Source: Grifola frondosa | Taxonomy: Eukaryota; Basidiomycota; Agaricomycetes; Polyporales; Grifolaceae | Reading direction: 5' to 3' | DNA: 64,000 nt | Assembly: GCA_001683735.1 (NCBI GenBank) | Contig: LUGG01000003.1 | Coordinates: 2,232,001 to 2,296,000 of the forward strand | Shown here: piece after piece, positions 22,545 to 33,946 of the stretch | Layout: every line of letters starts with the position of its first letter | Numbering within the stretch: the stretch's first letter is position 1 | The notes under the pieces: model-generated | Database searches by the model: none | Seen by the model: the letters and a program-made list of their open reading frames with translations, nothing else | What the model was told of the DNA's origin: nothing | Translations under genes and position numbers: made by a program

Positions 22545-24073
22545 ATGCTTGTGGTGTCTCTCGCGGTTTTATTCGTCAACTTCGTTCTCGGACAGCTCCA
22601 TCCCTCTACATTTGCGAAGTATCCTTCTCTACCATCTCTGCGCGAGCAAGCGAAGATTCTCGACGAATGGCGGGACGAACGTGTCTCCCACATACCGGCC
22701 CTTCTGAAGAAATACAACATTGATGCCTGGCTGGTTGGTACTCCTCTGCTATGACACCTGAACTCACAATAATTCTCCTGCTTTCGCTATAATTCGCACA
22801 AAACTTGATGTATGTAGATGAGTCAGAGAGAACATGCGGAGGACACCATATGGTGGTCGATCAAGAACGCGACCGAATACGCACCCCACAGGCGCACTGT
22901 GCTTCTCTTCCACACGAATACATCTTCTCTCTCTGGAAAGCCGAATCCTCTTCGTTGGGTAGACAACACTGGCGCGGTCTGGTCAGAGCTCCGGGAGGTC
23001 CTAGAAGTATTCGATCCCTACCGGCTAGCCATCAACATCGACAAGGACATTGCGTTCGGAGGCGGTCTGCATGCCGGGGAGCTGTATGTCCTCGCGGATG
23101 AGCTCGGCGATAAGTGGATGCGACGCAGTGTGAACCAGCCGATGCTCGGGATCGAATATGTTGCTGCCAGAGTACCCTCGCAGTTGCCGTATTATCGTGA
23201 CCTTCAGGAGATCACCTGGGCCCTGATCGAGGAGGCGTTTAGCGCGAAGGTAATCAAGCCCGGTGTCACCACTACAGAAGTAGGTGAAACAAACGTCCGC
23301 CAAATATTATATCTGACACTCGCCACGCCAAGGACGTGGAATGGTGGTATCGCGAGAAAATGCTATTGCTGAACGTCACCACTTGGAACCATCCCCGCGT
23401 CTCCGTAATCACTCCGGAGTCGTTCCCGGGATGGGCGGGTACCAAAGACACCATCCAAGAAGGCGACCTGCTGCATGTAGACTTCGGGATCACTGCTATG
23501 GGCCTCAACACCGATGTCCAGCACATGGCCTACGTGCTTCGCACATCGAAGGGCGAGGAGGATGCACCGACGGGCTTGAAAGCGGGCCTTAGGAAGGCCA
23601 ATCGTATGCAGAACATCCTGCTGAGCAAGATGCAGGCAGGAAAGACGGGCAATCAAGTCCTGCAAGAGGTCTTAGATCAGATGGAGCAGGAAGGCATCGA
23701 GGGACAGGTGTATTCCCATCCGATTGGTGACTGGGGACATGCCGCCGGTGCTGTTATGGGTGAGTACTTGACGTAGTCGACAGTGCGAGCACAATGATTG
23801 ACATTTAGGAGGGCATCAGGCTTCACCAATCTCCCCGTATACGTTCCAGTGCTAGGAGAACTGCCGATCCTCCCGAACACATACTATAGCATCGAACTAT
23901 ATGCGTATTCATTTGTCCCCGAACGGAACGAGACTTTGAGGTTCAGAGTCGAGGAGAATGCCTACTGGGTTGACGAGCAACGGGGTTGGGAATTCGTCCG
24001 TGGTCGGCAGGAGAGGTTCCACCTGATCAATAGTGATAGGAAAGCATCCAGCCCTCTGGTCATCCAGACCTAG
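22545..24073 (+). CDS. Secreted M24-family metallopeptidase (Xaa-Pro aminopeptidase-like)
   Basis: Exons 22545-22733, 22818-23279, 23333-23759 and 23820-24073 total 1332 nt, encoding 443 residues with no frame problem. The N-terminus MLVVSLAVLFVNFVLGQ is a signal peptide. The catalytic pita-bread domain keeps the five usual metal ligands: two Asp in HVDFGITAMGLNTD, His in IGDWGHAAG, Glu in YYSIELYAY and Glu in RVEENAYW. Related proteins are extracellular or vacuolar peptidases acting on X-Pro bonds; the substrate here is unknown. The start is taken at the first ATG giving a signal peptide. The gene lies tandem to LEU2 and convergent with VPS17. Confidence 0.88.
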
Positions 24074-24316
24074 AGTAGTTTACGAACACATGAGCCACAT
24101 AACAAATATACCAAGAACTCACCGTCATCGGACTCTGCTTCGCGTCCTAAATGCTTGCTCTATGCAGGCCTCCGAAAACCAGGAGCGCCAAATCATAAAA
24201 GTGAGATTATGACAAAAAAGAAGGATATCGATTGAAAGCCAGCCCAGCCTGCGCACAGTGACGGTATGCATGTAATATATTAACAAACGTACGATAGAGG
24301 ATAAGGTACTTCCTTC

Positions 24317-26473
24317 CTAGAACATATTCGCAAGCTTGCTCGCAGCCTCCCTCGCGTCGAGTCGTGGCCTCGTAGGCTGCACTCGCACAGAACTGGACAT
24401 GAACGCAGGCTTTGCCATCCCCAGCGGGTCCAAGCCATTGACGGCATGCCCGTTGGCCGCGCGCGCAGTGGGAGATCCGACTATGGCAGACGCCGCAAGC
24501 GGATGGGGTGCCGTTGCAACTGGGGCATGCAAAGGCGACAATAGAGGTTCCGGTGATGCTTTGGATGCTGATGAAGACGGTAGGATGGAAGAAGTAGACA
24601 GAGGGGATGAAGTCGGCTTGATGAACATAGACTTCGTTCCATCCACGAGACGACCGCCGAGAGGTGGGGTATCGAGCAATGACGGCGCAAATGAATTCTG
24701 CGAAGGTGCTGGAGATGTGGACGGACCTGCCCCTGGAGATTGAGGTGGCAACGAGCTGCGGACGGGGGATGTAGCTAAAGATGAGAAACCACCATGAGGA
24801 CTTGGATGTGGTGGACCGCCAACGGTAGAAGTTGGTGCAAGTGCCGGGACAGGAGGTCCTCTTGATGCACTCGTCGGTGGCCCTGAAGCAGGACGAGGGA
24901 TGGGAGGTTTCGAAAAGTCCTCTAGAGGAGGTATCACAGTAGGTCGAGGCACACTAACGGGTTTGGTCACAATAAACTTCTTCGCAGCATTGTTGATGTC
25001 CGGCCTGAGGGCCTCCAGTTCCCGCAGAAGCTGTCTTTCATACATTATTGACGACCGAACGTGCTCCACAAGAGCCGCAGTGACATCCTCGGTAACAAGT
25101 CGTTTGTGTCTGTCCAGAGCACGATGAAGGTTTTGTGAGATCCCATCAGCGCGTCTGGCAAGGATCTGTTCATATTTGTTGGCCTTAAAAGTGCTATGAG
25201 TCAGCTTGCGAAATTAACCGTTGAAAAATAAGACGCACCTCCTCCATCTCCTCAAGGGCTTCATCGACCTTCTGGGGGTTGATGTTGCTGCTAGCTTTCA
25301 ACCGCTCCATGTTCCTCCGCTTTGATATCGTCGCCTTCACTGCAGCCTGGTATTCTTCCAAAACAGCTGTCCGCTGCTGTAACGTCTCCTTAGCGGACCT
25401 GGCATTGAGTCCCTGATATCCTAGCGAATCGCCAATGATGACGCATTCACTAATACCTTGCGCTTGATCGAGGTCAGAGAGACTGTGCCATGTCCTGCCG
25501 ATCTTCTGCAGCGCATTCCCGAGAGGCGGATGGGCCTCCGACGTAGCGACGCTCATGAGCTTATTTCCCATTTCGGCCTTCACCATTGCAATCGCTGTAG
25601 CACAAATGAGAAGACTGGCAACTATCATATGGATCTCCGTCCGACGTACACTTTCTTGTGCGCGAGAGCTTATCAATAGCTTTCGCAGCATCAAAGAACT
25701 GCCCCTCAAGCTTGGTCAATTCGAATCGGGCCCGTTGGAGCTCCTCGTCCTCGTCAGGTACCCCGCGCCGAATGAGGCTAAAGCCAGACGAGGCTTTCCG
25801 TCGGGTGTTTGGCGTTGGCTGATAACCAAAGTCGCTCTCAATAAAGGAGCGCAGTTCTTCCTCGTATAATAGAATAGGATCTTCGCAGATCCTGGTCAAC
25901 CACCTCTGGAGCATTATCTTCACCAAGCGGTCGTCTTCTTCATCCGTGGGGGCAGACGTCCGGGGAAGCGGTAGCGCGGGGACTATGGTCTGGGGATTGC
26001 TGTGTATGATAGTATCGTAGAACTGCTGGAACTCCAGGTATGACCGGGAGACATTGCGATAGGTAGTCCCGGTGAAGTTCGACAAGTTCGTCTGCAAGGA
26101 CGCGCAAAAGATTAGTGAGCACGACGCCTATGATGACATCCTGCTGCAGAACCATACCTGGGCATCAAACTTGACGAGCACGTCTCTCCTATTCCTATCT
26201 AGCGAAGTGATTCGCACTCTGAGGTGCGGCTCTGGCCTCTCCAGATTGATGCCATTGGACGCGGTGGTAATGCGAGGGGAGATCAGACCCGGTTCAGGCT
26301 GTCCGTATATCTGAGGCTCCTTTCCGTACAATCGGTGGAAGGGCCTCTCGAGGATTCATGATTATGGAGGGCCGGAGATTAGGTATAGGCTCGTGGGGAC
26401 TGTGAGGTGTTGTCGGCCAGGGCGGTTCGTCAGCAGGAAACGTGGCACTGAGAGGGTCGAACATGGACATCAT
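24317..26473 (-). CDS. VPS17: Vps17-like retromer SNX-BAR protein (PX and BAR domains)
   Basis: Read right to left, the protein starts MMSMFDPLSATFPADEPPWP and has a PX domain (LRVRITSLDRNRRD, FTGTTYRNVSRSYLEFQQFYD, PALPLPRTSAPTDEEDDRLVK), then a linker ending SGFSLIRRGVPDEDEELQRA, then a helical BAR domain (KLEGQFFDAAKAIDKLSR, KIGRTWHSLSDLDQAQ, DSLGYQGLNARSAKETLQQR, YERQLLRELEALRPDI). A long Pro/Ser-rich tail ends ASKLANMF. Vps17 pairs with Vps5 in the membrane-bending half of retromer that retrieves receptors from endosomes. The N-terminal region shows a break near 26330: the frame of PPIV does not continue into YGKEPQIYGQPEPG. A later start would remove little of the PX domain, so the break could be tolerated if real. 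Confidence 0.85.
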
Positions 26474-27635
26474 ATGAAAATGCTAGTTCAACGTTGAGGA
26501 TAACGAGAGAGTGTCGTCGGACGGACGGAGGTGACCACTACGCAATGTGGTAAGAGGTCAATATGAGCTCTGACGCCGCCTGCGAGCTGACCGCAGTTTG
26601 TGCCCGCCGGCGCCAATCGCCCTTACGAGGATGGTTAATCAGGCTAACACTCACTGAGTGGTGTGCGCCGTATGAAAATCACACGGTGTTCCAGCCGGTG
26701 GCCGTGTGACTTCTATTATCCCTCTGGATGTTTTCAGCGGAAACGAATGAAGTTCATCAATAAACCGGATGAGAAAAGTTGGATGAAAGTCAGCCGAAAA
26801 ATGTCCGATTCCAGCAGGTCGATTTCTTACTTGTCACAGCTGTATCAATAACAAATCCCATTATAATACTTTGTATTTAATTCGAGTATCCATTCACCGG
26901 ATGATTTTTCGACGTTCAGCAAGTTAACTTCAAGCAACTTCAAACATAATAAAATATATTAAATACCAAATTACTACAACTACACATGCATCGGATACGA
27001 AGAGGCAAAGACAATTGATTTGGGAAGAGGTCCGGGGAAGGGAGAATGAAAGCTTGGAGCAAGCTCGAGAGGGTACTCACATTTGTGCTCCTCAGTGCTT
27101 GTGTGCCCACACTCGACAGCCCCCATCCCACCCAAACTCACACAATCCAGCCTATTAAACAGTGTACATATATATAACACCAAAACTCGAGGATTACGTC
27201 GCCAAAATTGCGCGACGCACCTTTGCATTCCGAGTGATGGTGGTTATGATAAGACCTGCATGCATCTGTCGCGCGAGTCATCGATATGTCACTTGTGTCA
27301 CGTAGGTCACAGTACCGTCACTCATGACACCAGATGATTTACGGGTTGAATTTTCACCGGTAAAACACCCGTTATCCGTCGTTCAAGTACTCGCGCGAGG
27401 TATGAAATCGATTTTTCGGTCGAGTGCCGGTTGACTTTAGCACGCGGCATTTTCCACAGTGACTTTGGACGGAATACAATTGTGCTTTCTTCGTTTTTGT
27501 ATTCTACAGCGTATTACAAGCGCATCCCCGAGGAGATCCTGCATATTAATCCAATAAATCAACCCAGCAACTCCCGATGAAGGCTTCTCCCCTGCCGAAA
27601 AGAAAGAGAGACCGACAATCGACCACTCGAGACCT
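26474..27635. other. Intergenic interval between VPS17 and RIB1
   Basis: The VPS17 promoter lies on the left; the RIB1 3' flank lies on the right. Between them no conserved coding frame is seen. The stretch 26820-27010 is AT-rich. No RNA gene or repeat was recognised. Confidence 0.45.
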
Positions 27636-29175
27636 TTACAGTCCTCCTTCTTTTGAGAAAAGAGGCAATAAATGTCCCATCCGCAGGACCTTCGTCCGCA
27701 AGTATTTGTCTAAATCCTCCCCATACACCTCCCCAGCACCTATCATTGTCACCCCCTTCATGTCCTTGTCCTCTCCTTCAACCGCGTCCGCGCCGGCGAT
27801 AGCGACATGGTGTACTGCGACGTGCGAGTGCTGGCGGCGCTGCCAAGAGCGCGGGATCATGGGGACGCGCTCAACAATCCTGATGCCCTCCTTCTCGAGC
27901 GCCTGCATCTTGTCCGGATTGTTCGTCAAAATTCGGACGCCCTCTCCCTTCTCTGCGCCCAACTCCAAATCGCGCAGGATGGCGGCCGCAATCGCGTATC
28001 CCCTCTCGTCAGCTTGATGGCCCAGCATGAGATTCGCAGTAACGGTATCATGTCCGAGATCCTGCAGGTTGTAGGCGCGAATTTTGGAGAGAAGCCCGAT
28101 CCCCCGTCCTTCCTGGCGCAGGTAATTACCGCCCCGCGCCCGGGGATGGTGATAGAACGTGTGTGATCAGAAGGCGACGGGATAGCGATAGGTTGGAGAT
28201 CTGTCGAACTGCTTCATCGAGTTGCTCCCCACAGTCGCATCGCATGCTTCCGATAGTCTCTCCAGTGAAGCATTCCGAATGGATCCGTATAAGCGGCGGT
28301 GGAATGGTGTCAAGACCGAGATTTTGTTCGTGGCTGTGGGCGTCGACGGGGTATGCGATGTTTGCGAAAGCCGTCCAACGTATGCACCTCGCGTTATGCG
28401 ATCCATCTCGGTCTCGGAGTCCGACCATACTGCATCTAACGATTTGCTGCGAATCGGCGGGGCTAAAGCGGGGGTATTTTCGAGGAACTTGCAGGATCGA
28501 CGACGATTGCAAGATGCTCCTTATTGTCGTGGTTATTGTGATAGAGATGGAGGAAAACCGGGCCATGGGGGTAGGTACCCGGGTCCGCGCCATGCATTTA
28601 ACCTCGAGATCCGGCGTACTGGAGGCAAGCAGAGGCCTGCTCTGGGTATGAGACGCCGTTGCAGCGGACGCTGCCAGCGCCGATGGAATTGGAGCGACAT
28701 CTTGCACATGAGGCGACGAGACCGATGCCTTCGGAACTGCAGGTGGGAGGTTGTTAGCGCACCGCAGCGGATCCGTAGCTTCCCTCGGATGCCCGTTCTC
28801 CTTCTCCTCCAGCAAAATTCCCTGCTCTTTCAGTCGCTGTCTTCGAGGTGCCTGTCTGCTCACGTACTTGAGGCGGGGCTTCCGCTCCTGCCGTGCGCGA
28901 GGGTCCTCCGGCTGCCACTTTGACCAGTCGTATGCTCCCTCTGCGCGGAAGTCACCCACGGCAGGAAAGAAGTCATGTGCGTAGTGGTTTCGGGTAACGT
29001 GTGGGCCCGAAGCAAACGCTGCTGCGATGAGGAGCGGATCGAGCTCAGAGTCCCGCCTTTGGAAAGCTCGTTTCGCAAGATGGACAGGCGGGGTAGGCGC
29101 AGTTAGCATGTCGAGCAGCGCGAGGTCGGAAAGGCCATCCTCGAGGCTGGTGTGGTCATGGTATACAGCAGGCAT
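27636..29175 (-). CDS. RIB1: GTP cyclohydrolase II, with several apparent single-base deletions
   Basis: The N-terminal extension ([20 protein letters not shown], then [18 protein letters not shown]) leads into the enzyme. Conserved segments include [50 protein letters not shown] (three zinc Cys), [35 protein letters not shown] and [15 protein letters not shown]. The enzyme opens GTP to the first riboflavin intermediate. The conserved segments lie in different frames, and each change fits loss of one base, mostly in a homopolymer: near 28567-28571, 28490, 28322-28325, 28195-28196 and 28124-28126. No intron signals explain the shifts. As read, the gene cannot be translated through, yet protein-level conservation between breaks is high. 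Confidence 0.85.
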
Positions 29176-30420
29176 GCTACGAAACAGTTCTAAACGATTG
29201 AAAGAGCGGAGCCTCTCCTGCGGACACTTTTATGAATGGAGTGCGGACTGGCGTTTGGCAAGAACATAACCGGGTTCGGGATAACTGGGACTCCCGACAT
29301 ATCACGCATCACTCTCACGTAAGTCATCGCAATCATCCGCGTGATGACTCCGATATTCTAGATCTGTACGTAGCAGACTCTGGTCGGCTCACAAAGCAAA
29401 GGAAAGGTGCTGCAGGTAGAACACGAAGTGTCTTATGGGTATACATGCGGCGGCAGAGAAGATTCGTGGACACGGATGTGCTGGACCAGTGGCAAATGTG
29501 GCTATAGGTAGCTTAAGCTCTCACCACATGTATCACTTGTGAGAACATGAATTAATAGCAAATCATCGAGTGCTGTGCCCAGCGCATCGTTAACGCACAG
29601 ACCGCAGTGTTGGCAGGTAAGACTCCTCGAGAACCGTGAAACGCGACGTTGAGTTCATCGAGAATGATGAGCATCATTTCAACAGTCCGATGTCGGCGTA
29701 GCCCAAGTTCAACGCTGATGCTGCACTTTTGATAGAAGTTGGACCGGCACACCGTCGGAGCATGATCCTACTAAAACTTGGATATTCTCGCACCGTGGAT
29801 ATGCGTTATAACTGGATAGATTCCTCAGAAATTGCAATATTGCAACAGCTGGTCGAATACTGAGCACGAGAAGATATTCTGCGATGTGCATGTCAACGTT
29901 ACAAATCCCTTGGCAAGAACACTGGACGGTTGATTGGGAGTACTCGTGAACATGTCTTGGCGGAAAGCATGACTGCGCATCCCATTCGGCTATAGTACTT
30001 ATCGCTGTTCAGAGTAAATCTGGATCATTAGAATAATATTTCCAGTGCGCTCGTGCGCAGTATACAACGCGCCGTTGCCAACACTGACTTCGGACTGATG
30101 ACCTGAGTTTGCGAGAGACGAGTAACTATGGTCTGCGCATGTAGAGAACCATGGCCAACGAAAATAGCATAGCCACCAACCGGAGGGTGCCCGAGCGTGA
30201 AGCGCTAGCCGACGTCGACGTCTGCGCAGACGCTTCGCCTATTTTTACGCCACGGGCATTTCATATGGCTTCCAGCTGCGGCAACGAGAGCTTCGTTGTT
30301 CCTCCCTTCCTCGTTCTTCCATGCCATGAATGAAACAGAATTGGGCCCCCTATCCACCGACGTTGTCTAGTTGTTCGTGCTCGTCATTCGTTGCGGCCTT
30401 CTGCACCGTGCTCTTCGCAC
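29176..30420. other. Intergenic interval
   Basis: 1.2 kb with only short unconserved frames on both strands. A 60-codon plus-strand frame at 30151-30333 has no family features. The interval should contain the RIB1 promoter on its left. Confidence 0.4.
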
Positions 30421-31115
30421 ATGCGTTGGCCGATCTTTCTCTTATGCTTCTTATACTTCCTGATATCGCGCCAGTGAGTAGCCTTGGCTGATGTCGCACT
30501 TGGTGTTCCCTAACGCTGTCTAGGTCCACGTCCGCTCAGGCTACAGATGTTTCGTCCTCAGGATCGTCTGAGAGTGTTACCTTCACCAGTAAATACGCGA
30601 TGGATGTTGGCGACAAGGATGACGGCTCAGACGACGCGACGCAGACCGCCTTGCAGAGGACGACGGCGGCGGCGACCACGATACCCACCCATCCCATCAC
30701 TCCCCAACATATTTCTTTTTCGTCTACCAGATCAGACACATTCACACAGCCATTCATCACTCACCATTCCATTCCTCCCCCACCCTCATCGACTCCAGGC
30801 TTTGCGACGCCCCAGTCGCGCCCTTCCGGAACCCGTCATCGTCAATCCACCATAGCGATAGTGTTCGAGGTGCTTGCGGGTGTTGCGGGGATCGGGATCA
30901 TCCTGGGACTGCTGCGGTGCGGGTACAGCTGGAATCGGACCCCTTCGCGTGATCGCATAGCGAGTCTGTTGAGCAGGCATCAATTGGAGCGGGAGATGGA
31001 AGAAATTGAGCGGCAACAAATTGAGCAAAGACGTCCGCGCACTCGTGCTCCCCCACCTCCGTATCAGCCCGCCCCGGCGTACGACTCTGTCGTGGCATCG
31101 GGTGAGGTCGCATGA
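30421..31115 (+). CDS. Single-pass membrane protein with Ser/Thr-rich ectodomain and PPxY-type tail
   Basis: Two exons (30421-30473, 30524-31115) encode 214 residues. MRWPIFLLCFLYFLISRQ is a signal peptide. The ectodomain is Ser/Thr/Pro-rich and probably O-glycosylated. IAIVFEVLAGVAGIGIILGLL is a membrane helix, followed by a basic, helical cytoplasmic tail (LEREMEEIERQQIEQRRPR) ending in PPPPYQPAPAYDSV. The PPPY motif fits WW-domain binding, as in Rsp5-type ubiquitin ligase adaptors. No enzymatic domain is present. The layout resembles small sensor or adaptor proteins of the plasma membrane; the function is not known. Confidence 0.75.
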
Positions 31116-31798
31116 GGGACACTATCCTCTCTTTCTTAGGGTTCATCCGACTCCGCATGCGTCTCTGGGATGGTCAAGCACTATAGTGATATCCAAGTTC
31201 GTTTCGATGCAAATACCCGAGGATCTCAGTAATGATATACAGTGGGTGGAGGAGTGTGTTGCCAGGGACAATATCTAGGTTCGAATTTATGGACTGTATC
31301 CATTCGAGCTCATTAATATTTCTACGCCGCCTTACTTTGTTTTCCGGACGTCTTCACTTGCTCTACAGTCATTCATCTGTTGTATGCCATTCATTTCACA
31401 ATATTCTATGCATAGCGATCGATCAGCACGTGAGTTCCTTCGAAATAAGAAGGGAAATGCCTTATTTGACTGTTTTCGACCATTCCTCCAATGCATCAGA
31501 GACTTTGTGCTTTTGTTTTTAAATCATCAACTCTATCGAGTCTCAGCGAGCAACACCGTAGGACAAGTTATTTCATTTCTCAACCACTTGACGACCGCCA
31601 CAGCAGTGGAAGGCGCCGACCGTCGCGTGCGCACCGTCTAGCACGGTGCCGGGGGTCCGACGATCGTCCTCAGGGTCGCGTATGCATTCGCGACGCGGCG
31701 TCGTGCCAATATATTGCCCGCTGCGCTGACTTCTTTTCGTCGTGCACCATCACCTCTTCATTGCAAGCCGCATTGTATGTTAGCTGATCTAGAGGAAC
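31116..31798. other. Intergenic interval
   Basis: No conserved frame or RNA gene is visible. It carries the 3' flank of the membrane-protein gene and the promoter of the zinc-finger gene starting at 31799. Confidence 0.4.
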
Positions 31799-33702
31799 AT
31801 GAGCCTGGATCCCGCAACCAATCCTGTCACAAATGAGCCGACCATTGCCGACGAGTGAGTACAATATACGCATTGAACGTGATTATAAATCTGACGACCC
31901 TTGGGCGACTTTTACGACAGTGGAGAAGACTTCAAACGCCAGATACTTGCATCCCTAGCAAAGGCGCAGAATGCGTGCATGCAAGAAGCAGGCTACTATC
32001 CAGGGATGCTTGAAGAATTTTATGAGCTCAAGCGGTGGAATGAGCAGTTAACAAAGGACAACGAGAGACTTTTCATAGACAATCGTACACTGGCAAAATA
32101 TCTCGCAGTGTCAAACCAGCGCCTCGACTTACTCTGCGCTCCTCCAAATCAGCAGGCGCGTGCTATGGCGGAGTTGCATGAACATGTTCGCGTACTATCG
32201 GTAGACCGTGACGATCTGCTCGCGAAGCATCGGAGAGCGTGAGTTATTCCATTTGCCTCTGAACGATGTGCTGCAGGGTCTCTACATATCAGACTGGAGG
32301 AGATTAATCGCCTACGACATGAAATAAGATTACGTAGTTATCCGCCCGACTCCAGAAATCAGCAGTCTTTACGCCAGCAAGCCCTTCCTAGTACATCGAT
32401 ACCACAACCTCTAATGATGCAACGTAAGATATCGTATCTCTACGCTATATTCATGAACGGCTCAAGTTTCACCACCTAGCTAACATCAATGCATATCCAG
32501 CCGTAATGTCGCGATGCAGTTCATTCACGAGTTCCTCCATTGACTAGCATATATCCAAATTATAGCAATCGCAAATTGGCGAAGTTGCGCTCCCGTATAA
32601 CAACGGTCTCCCCACGTATCCTGGGACGGTCCTCCAACCCCAACAGAACACCAGTCAAATGGTAGATCTCAACATCTTACATTGTCGATGCCACACTCAC
32701 GAAGCAACAGTCTGCCTCTGCAGGTGTTAAGAGTAACGTCAATGATATGTTTTCTACTTTGGTTCGTTCATCGCTCTGCCTGCATAAGCATCGACCTGAC
32801 GAGTCGCACCAGTCCATTTCGCAGTCAGGCATGCCTACCCAACGCACAGCACAACCGAGTCCCGTTCATGTGCAGCCTCCCAGCCCAATGGCATCCATCT
32901 CCAGACATTCGATCTCAGCGGGATCGCGCAATGCGCACCGCAGACTTTCTTCAATCACTCCCATAAACACCTCTACCCCTTCCATCATCCCTCAAAGACG
33001 TTCTTCAACAGGCGCAGTGCGCAGTCCCGCACCAAGCATACCTCATACACCGATGACCCCCGCGTCGACCTCAGGAGCTCCGCTGAGGTCAACTCAGCTG
33101 CCTTTGCATTCTGCAGGCGGGAGCCACAGGTCGACTCCATCATCCAGCTCTGTCGTCCGCACGCCCACCTCCGTCGTCATCGATCTAACCTTAGAAGACG
33201 GGACGGCGTCGGACGACCTCACAGCGAGAAAGAGGCGCCGCATAGATGGGGCTGCTCAACCTCAGGCCGATATCCAAGAGACGGCCATCACCGCGCAGGT
33301 ATCACCGTTGCCGCGGAATGGGTCAATCTCGTATACGAGCACTCCGGCGCCTCAGACGCCTGCGCCGGAAGAGAACCCGATACCATCGTCTGATACTGAG
33401 CCATCTACACTGTTGGATGACTGTATTGAAGCTAACTTTGAGGAAGATGACGAGGACGAAGCAAGACGCTGGTGCCGCATGTGCAGGCAAGTCTTCATTG
33501 CGTTCTCAGAGGGGCCGAATTTCACCTTTGCCTACTCGCGCACAGATCTCGATTTCAGGCTGGTCATACGAAGGAACCTCCGACACCCTTTGTGGACGCA
33601 AGTCAGGACATCCTTGCCGACCATTGCGAGCGCGTACATCCAAAGGGATGGGAGATCTTAAAGCAGAAAGCCGCCCAGCACAGATCGGAAAATGCGAAAT
33701 GA
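31799..33702 (+). CDS. Coiled-coil protein with a C-terminal CxxC...HxxxxH zinc-finger-like motif
   Basis: Exons 31799-31854, 31921-32238 and 32293-32423 are well supported; further exons lie at about 32560-32660, 32680-32720 and 32780-33486, with the last one to 33702. The N-terminal third is helical and charged (FYELKRWNEQLTKDNERLF, MAELHEHVRVLSVDRDDLLA, LEEINRLRHEIRLR), a probable coiled coil. The middle is Ser/Pro/Thr-rich with VVIDLTLEDG and a KRRR basic cluster. The end carries WCRMCR joined to HCERVHPKGW, giving one CxxC...HxxxxH zinc site. The splice that joins the two halves of the site probably uses a GC donor (AG|GCAAGT at 33487). The layout suggests a nuclear protein; the function is unknown. 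Confidence 0.65.
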
Positions 33703-33946
33703 TAATACCTTCTCACTCAAGCCTTGTTCTTTGGTGGCTCTGTCGTACGATACTAGTTGATATTTAATATAGATTCTTGCCCTCAAACAGTGCCTAGAAG
33801 GCAACGCACACAACATACTTGGATCATGGTTACTGGATTTGTATTTTGACTGGGGGCCAACAATAGAGTGTCAACTTATCACTCTTAGGGCGGCTGACAT
33901 ACTGAGCACCAAGGCTTGTTCTTTCGCACTACCAAGTAAGCTGAGT

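Noticed and set aside
28163..28923. Plus-strand frames over RIB1
   Set aside because: Antisense to conserved GTP cyclohydrolase II segments.
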